From Cannabis sativa (lineage: Eukaryota; Streptophyta; Magnoliopsida; Rosales; Cannabaceae): 64,000 nucleotides of DNA. Position 1 is the stretch's first letter; each line of letters begins with the position of its first letter. This document shows positions 59,463 through 64,000 of this stretch, piece by piece. A program made the position numbers and the translations under genes. The notes beneath the pieces were generated by a model. The model did not search any database and was not told the origin of the DNA. It was given only the letters and a program-made list of their open reading frames with translations. The stretch is taken from contig NC_083601.1 of assembly GCF_029168945.1 (NCBI RefSeq), forward strand, positions 14,598,160 to 14,662,159. Direction: 5' to 3'.

Positions 59463-62278
59463 AAATTTTATTTTTAGTTTTATAATTAAAATATTAAAAA
59501 ATAAAAGTTCTACTAAATACCCTTAATTTATTAGTTTTTTTAAGTATAGTAAGCGGAAACTTTATTAGTAGTGGTAGAGGGTGCTGCTGCTAATAGAGAG
59601 AGACGAAAGTGCAAGAAAGTCCCTGCTTTCTGAGTTTAAAAAAGAAGCAGCGGAGTCCATCGCTAATAACAAAATATTTATTACAGTTATGTTATTGCTG
59701 GCGGCACACACTAATAGCGGGGGACCCGTGGGTAATTCTATTTATATAACCAAAAATATCCTTGGGAGCTAGCTCATTTTGTCTATCTACCCTCTTCTCT
59801 CTTCTTCTTTTTCTCTCTACTCAATCTTTCAATCTTTTCTCTTCTTCAACCTCCTCTGCCACCGCCCACCCAGGGGAATGCCGAGCGAAGTGATTTTGGG
59901 TAAGTTTTTGTTGCATTTTTTTTTTATATATTTTTCTTCTACACATATATTTATATTTATTTATTTATTTATTGTCATCGCTTCTAAAGGTAGCATTGAA
60001 GAACCACTATGTACCACCATCAACGCCGGAAAACCACCACCAAACCACTAATGACAGGTTAGTTTCCATTTATTCTCTAATATCTCTTTTATTATTATTT
60101 TATTTTGTTTCATCCTCTTTAAATCCCTTTCAAAAATAGTAGTATTTATATTTATATTTATTTTTAATTTTTTTTAGATTTGGAATAAAACATTTTGTGC
60201 GGTTTCTGAGACATTATTCTGCTTGAATTGGTATTGTTCACAAATTTAGGTAAAATACTATTGTTATGTGTATCAAGTATATTTAGTTATATTTTTATTG
60301 TTTATTTTAAAAAAATTGGTGCATGTGTATGTATTTTCTATTTTGTGCAGAAGAAAAGGTGACCATACAGGTGGCGTACTGATTGAAGTGGAGCAAAATT
60401 CTAGAAAGTAGATGAAAATGATATGGTGGAAATAGGACTATTAATGTCGATTAAAGTCCCATTAATACCCTCAGTAAAAGAAAAAGAAAAAAAATCCCAT
60501 TAATAGAAACGTCCCCCGTCTGCGTCTCTTCTGCCAACTACAATTTGGGCTACGTTTTAGTTTTTACCCCTCGAGGCAGCCACGGACTACATGTGGAATC
60601 GTGAATTGTGAACTGGAACTGTGAAGCCAGCCACTTTGGAAAATATGTTTCTTCTAGAATCTCACTTCAAATAAAAATAATAACAACGATAAATAAAAAG
60701 TGGTCGTTGGTGATTGATACAATTATCCAATTCTGAAATGTACTTTAATCAAAACAAATTAATGTCATAATTGAGCAATTAATGTATACTGATGATTTGT
60801 CCATAATTTCAAACTTCATTTTATAGTTCACTTGTTCAAATGAGCTCAGTATAAAAGAGAGAATGCTCTCTTATGTGCTTTCAAATCTCTCTTATGATTT
60901 TTTATAAGTAAGGGTGTGTGTAAATTGACCCAACTGTTAAGTATTGAATATTTAATTGAGATCAAAAATAATAAAAAAAAACAATGTTCTTCTGAGGAAA
61001 GAAGTGCCATGATTTAATTGATCACATGTCATTCAATCTAGAAGAAAAACTCACATGTTAGCACTATCGGATGTTGGCTGCTGGTGACTGATCTACATAT
61101 ATTAAAAATCAACCAGATGTAAAATATTAAACATATAATATCTATATCACTTTTTTTTTTCTTTTTCTTTTGTGGCTCAAATAAGTATATAATGCTATAT
61201 GATTGACAAAAATAGTATTATATACTACAAAATAATAGCATTTGAGAAAAATAAAATAATAATAATCAGATAAAAAAAACAAAAATAGAGTGATGCTACG
61301 GCGGCCAACTATAGTCAGTATGACAGTATCTCGCAAGAATATTCCACCCGAAGAAAGTTCGGGTCATAACTGTCGTTTTCCGGGTTATATATATTTTATA
61401 TTTGAAAAAAGAGAAGGAAATTACTCAACAAGACATGTTTTGATTGAACCATATCTCTGATTTTGATTATTCAAATTTCTTTTCTCTCAAGCTCCGGTCC
61501 AAGACATCAAAAGTTATTTTATTTTCAGATAGACAAATATTTTTTTTCCCCACAATTATTGTCTTGGTGAAGTGTTATCTTTTAACTTTTTTTTGTTGCA
61601 AAAATTTGATGAACTATAGTTAAATTATATTAAGAAAATTACACGTCAATAAATTTAATTTTAAATAATTTTAACATATTATAAAACTCAATTTTTTTAT
61701 TTACGTTATTTTTTTATTAGCATATTTAAATTAAATTTGTTTTGAAAAATAAAAATTTAATAACTTGAATCAATGTAAATGTAAGTACAGAAATTTTAAA
61801 ATTATAAAACTGAAAGTTAAACATGCCATAAATTAATTTTATTTTGATATATTTAAAATAATTTTTTATTTTAATAATTTTATATATACATATTTTAAGA
61901 ATTAGAGAAAGAAAGAATTTATTTTATTTTGTTAAAGAAAAAAAGTAAGATTGAACGCAAATTTCTAGAATAGAACTGATAGATTTCCAATAATGTCCCT
62001 GCCATATTTTCTCCAAGAGATTGTGAATGTGAAACGAGGACCTCTCCTTTTCTACCTTCATCATCATTTCCTCAATGTCTCCCAAAAAGGAAGTATATTA
62101 AAACTTGGAAGCTTTGAGCCACCTGTTTTCGTTTCTTTGGTCCTCCAATCCAATCAAATCCAAAACTAAAACCAAACCCAATACAGCTTGCTCTGCCTCT
62201 GTATTCTCCTATTTGACCCAGATTATCAATTCCTTCCCTTCCCAATTCTGATCATTTGGTCAACTACCGTCTGGTCTC
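59463..62278. other. Intergenic region upstream of the phosphofructokinase gene
   Basis: No convincing gene. A GC-richer patch at 59565-59900 and one at 59985-60055 are joined by donor-like (GGGTAAGT at 59897) and acceptor-like sequences and could belong to a short non-coding or transposon-derived transcript. The frames there are short and composition-driven. The rest, 60400-62280, is AT-rich without recognised repeats. Confidence 0.35.
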
Positions 62279-62286
62279 CTATAAAT
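62279..62286 (+). promoter_or_regulatory. Probable TATA box of the phosphofructokinase gene
   Basis: CTATAAATATGG lies about 170 bp upstream of the PFK start codon and is followed by pyrimidine-rich leader sequence with TCTCTTCTG-type motifs, as in many plant 5' UTRs. The transcription start would fall near 62310. Inferred from position and consensus only. Confidence 0.5.
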
Positions 62287-62456
62287 ATGGCGCTTCACTC
62301 AGCCACTCATTCCTCAAATTCATTCTCGTTCTTCTTATTCTCTTCTGTTGTCGTTGTCGTACGCTTTTCTTCCCTGCTCTCACTTTGATCGCTTTCCCTT
62401 AACAAAAGCCTCGCCATACCGTACGTGTTCTCCGGGTCGGGTTTTGTCGGGTCCGG

Positions 62457-63951
62457 ATGGGGTCTAATTCAGTTATTGATCAGAAGCACAAGGTTGTGGT
62501 TGGTGAAGGAGGTTATGTACTTGAAGATGTGCCTCATTTTTCTGATTATATCCCCGATCTTCCTGTACGCCACTTTCTATCTAAACTTTTTTTTTTTTCA
62601 TTTTATTTAAAGCTGGGTTAATACAAAAGCTCTTCTTGTGTTTAACTAAAAAGATTAAAAAAGTCAACTTTTTTGTTATTTAAGCAAATTAGTATTCTTT
62701 CTTTGATTTTTTTTAATTAAATAATAACAATATGACAATATTTGATGTGTGACAGACCCATTCAAATCAATTGCAAGACAATCCGGCATACTCTGTTGTG
62801 AAGTATTTTCTAATTTTCCTTTCTCTGAATTTTCATATTTTTTTTATTTATTTGCAATTATATGTAGAGATTTCGTTTGACACTGACAATTGGTGGAATG
62901 GGCTTTGATTTTCCAGGCAATACTTTGTGAATGAAGATGATACTGTTACTCAAAAGGTCAGCTTTTTCTTCATCATCTTCTTATTCTTCTTTTATGTTTT
63001 GGCTTGTGAGTTTGACTTAATTGTGCTTTGTGTTTTTTGCCACAATAGATTGTTGTGCACAAAAAGAGTCCAAAAGGAATACATTTCCGGCGAGCGGGAC
63101 CCCGTCAAAAGGTATGTGATTAACGTTTGTTGGAAGAAGAAATTAAGAGTTTAATTAATGAAACAACATTCAGTTAAAAGAGTGATTATTTGGTGTTGTT
63201 TGTTGTTTAAGGTTTGGTTTGAATCGGATGAGGTTCATGCTTGTATAGTCACATGTGGGGGTCTATGTCCTGGTCTCAACACTGTCATTAGAGAAATCGT
63301 TTGTGGGCTGCATTACATGTATGGAGTCAAAACAGTCGAGGGTATTGATGTAAGTCATTAATCTAATCTCCCCCTTCTTTTTCTACGTATATCTTCTTTA
63401 TTATCTCAAAAATAACATAATATATATATAAAATTGTGTAGGGAGGATACAGAGGCTTCTATGCTCGAAATACCATATCCTTAAATCCTAAGATAGTGAA
63501 TGATATTCATAAACGTGGAGGAACTATTCTTGGCACATCTCGAGGTGGCCATGATACCTCAAAAATTGTTGACAGCATTCAAGATCGAGGAATTAATCAG
63601 GTTTGTAGTTCAAGGCCTCTAAAAGCTCAAACAGTGTGACTGTGATGATAAGCTTCGCATGTTAATTTTCGTTTGGCAATTTATTTTCCCAGGTTTATAT
63701 AATTGGAGGAGATGGAACACAGAGGGGAGCATCTGTAATATTTGAGGTAATTATATATTTTCAGAATATGTGTGTCATAAATTGAACATATTTAGAAAAA
63801 AGAACAAAGAACTGATTCCATCATCTTTATCCGAATAATCTGATATTGAAAGTAAGCATAAATGTTGTGTACTACTGTACAGGAAATCAAAAGGCGTGGT
63901 CTTAAAGTTTCAGTTGCAGGGATTCCGAAAACCATTGATAATGATATTCCG
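62457..63951 (+). CDS. PFK3: ATP-dependent 6-phosphofructokinase, plant PFK3-like (5' part, runs off the window)
   Basis: Eight coding exons are visible: 62457-62564, 62756-62802, 62917-62956, 63049-63111, 63212-63349, 63442-63600, 63693-63746, 63883-63951. All have GT..AG junctions; 226 aa so far. The enzyme phosphorylates fructose 6-phosphate to fructose 1,6-bisphosphate in glycolysis, probably in the cytosol. The start [20 protein letters not shown] has no transit peptide and leads into [17 protein letters not shown]. The core shows [17 protein letters not shown] (aa 100-116), [30 protein letters not shown], the GGDGT motif of ATP-dependent enzymes (190-194; PPi-dependent ones have GGDDS), and the catalytic PKTIDNDIP (218-226). 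The last donor (GTAAGA) is at 63952; substrate-binding and C-terminal parts lie beyond the right edge. The plant PFK3/PFK7 subgroup is inferred from the N-terminus. Confidence 0.93.
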
Positions 63952-64000
63952 GTAAGATTTTCTTGCTTGCTTACCTGTTGTCACTGTAAAATAATGGATT

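Noticed and set aside
59581..60051. ORFs of 63 and 90 codons upstream of the PFK gene, with donor-like GGGTAAGT
   Set aside because: No homology, no supported exon chain and ordinary AT-rich surroundings; left as a possible non-coding transcript only.
62188..62610. ORFs of 66 and 61 codons over the PFK leader and first exon
   Set aside because: They are out of frame with the PFK coding exon and are Ser/Phe/Leu-rich products of a pyrimidine-rich 5' UTR.
1..64000. tRNA genes, CRISPR arrays, phage or bacterial genes
   Set aside because: Scanning for tRNA B-box/T-arm patterns and regularly spaced repeats gave only transposon PBS sites and tandem repeats. The gene content is eukaryotic throughout.

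Overview
The window is nuclear DNA of a flowering plant, almost certainly a eudicot. It has four intron-bearing plant genes with GT..AG junctions, long AT-rich spacers, and many LTR retrotransposons, TRIMs, fold-back elements and one LINE. The species cannot be fixed from the sequence. There is no prokaryotic operon, CRISPR array or viral genome.

Layout. (1) 1-26580 is a nest of retrotransposons with no host gene. It holds the internal region, PBS and one LTR of a large Copia-like element (minus strand, 1-4367), duplicated AT-rich filler, and a second internal copy of the same family in the opposite orientation (9150-12230) running into a decayed Copia gag-pol (to about 14240). Next is a nearly complete but dead Ty3/Gypsy chromovirus (14242-23661), whose 3' LTR was later split by a solo LTR of the first family (20343-22237, perfect 5-bp target duplication). 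A second, more decayed Gypsy gag follows (23700-26308). (2) 26584-30923 has two non-autonomous inverted-repeat elements; the second has a GC-rich hairpin array and an 8-bp target duplication. (3) 32732-36597 (minus): a NAC transcription factor of the NAC075/SND2 group, six coding exons, 517 aa. (4) 42964-46843 (minus): the alpha subunit of the mitochondrial processing peptidase, thirteen coding exons, 508 aa. (5) 47466-51382: a TRIM and a long-inverted-repeat element. (6) 52203-54107 (plus): a Nudix hydrolase resembling the NUDT8 group, nine coding exons, 367 aa. (7) 54265-59462: a second TRIM, a roughly 0.9-kb palindrome, and a LINE 3' end that looks 5'-inverted and is interrupted by a third LTR of the 1.9-kb family. 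(8) 62457 to the right edge (plus): an ATP-dependent 6-phosphofructokinase of the plant PFK3 type, first eight coding exons, running off the window.

The four host genes do not form a pathway: one secondary-wall/vascular regulator, one mitochondrial import and bc1 component, one nucleotide-derivative hydrolase and one glycolytic enzyme. All exon chains were read by hand from codon phase and splice sites, and every chain keeps frame. I see no convincing new gene system. The most noteworthy structures are the nested LTR history, an exon-derived minisatellite in an intron of the peptidase gene, the hairpin-array transposon, and the LINE with an apparent twin-priming inversion.
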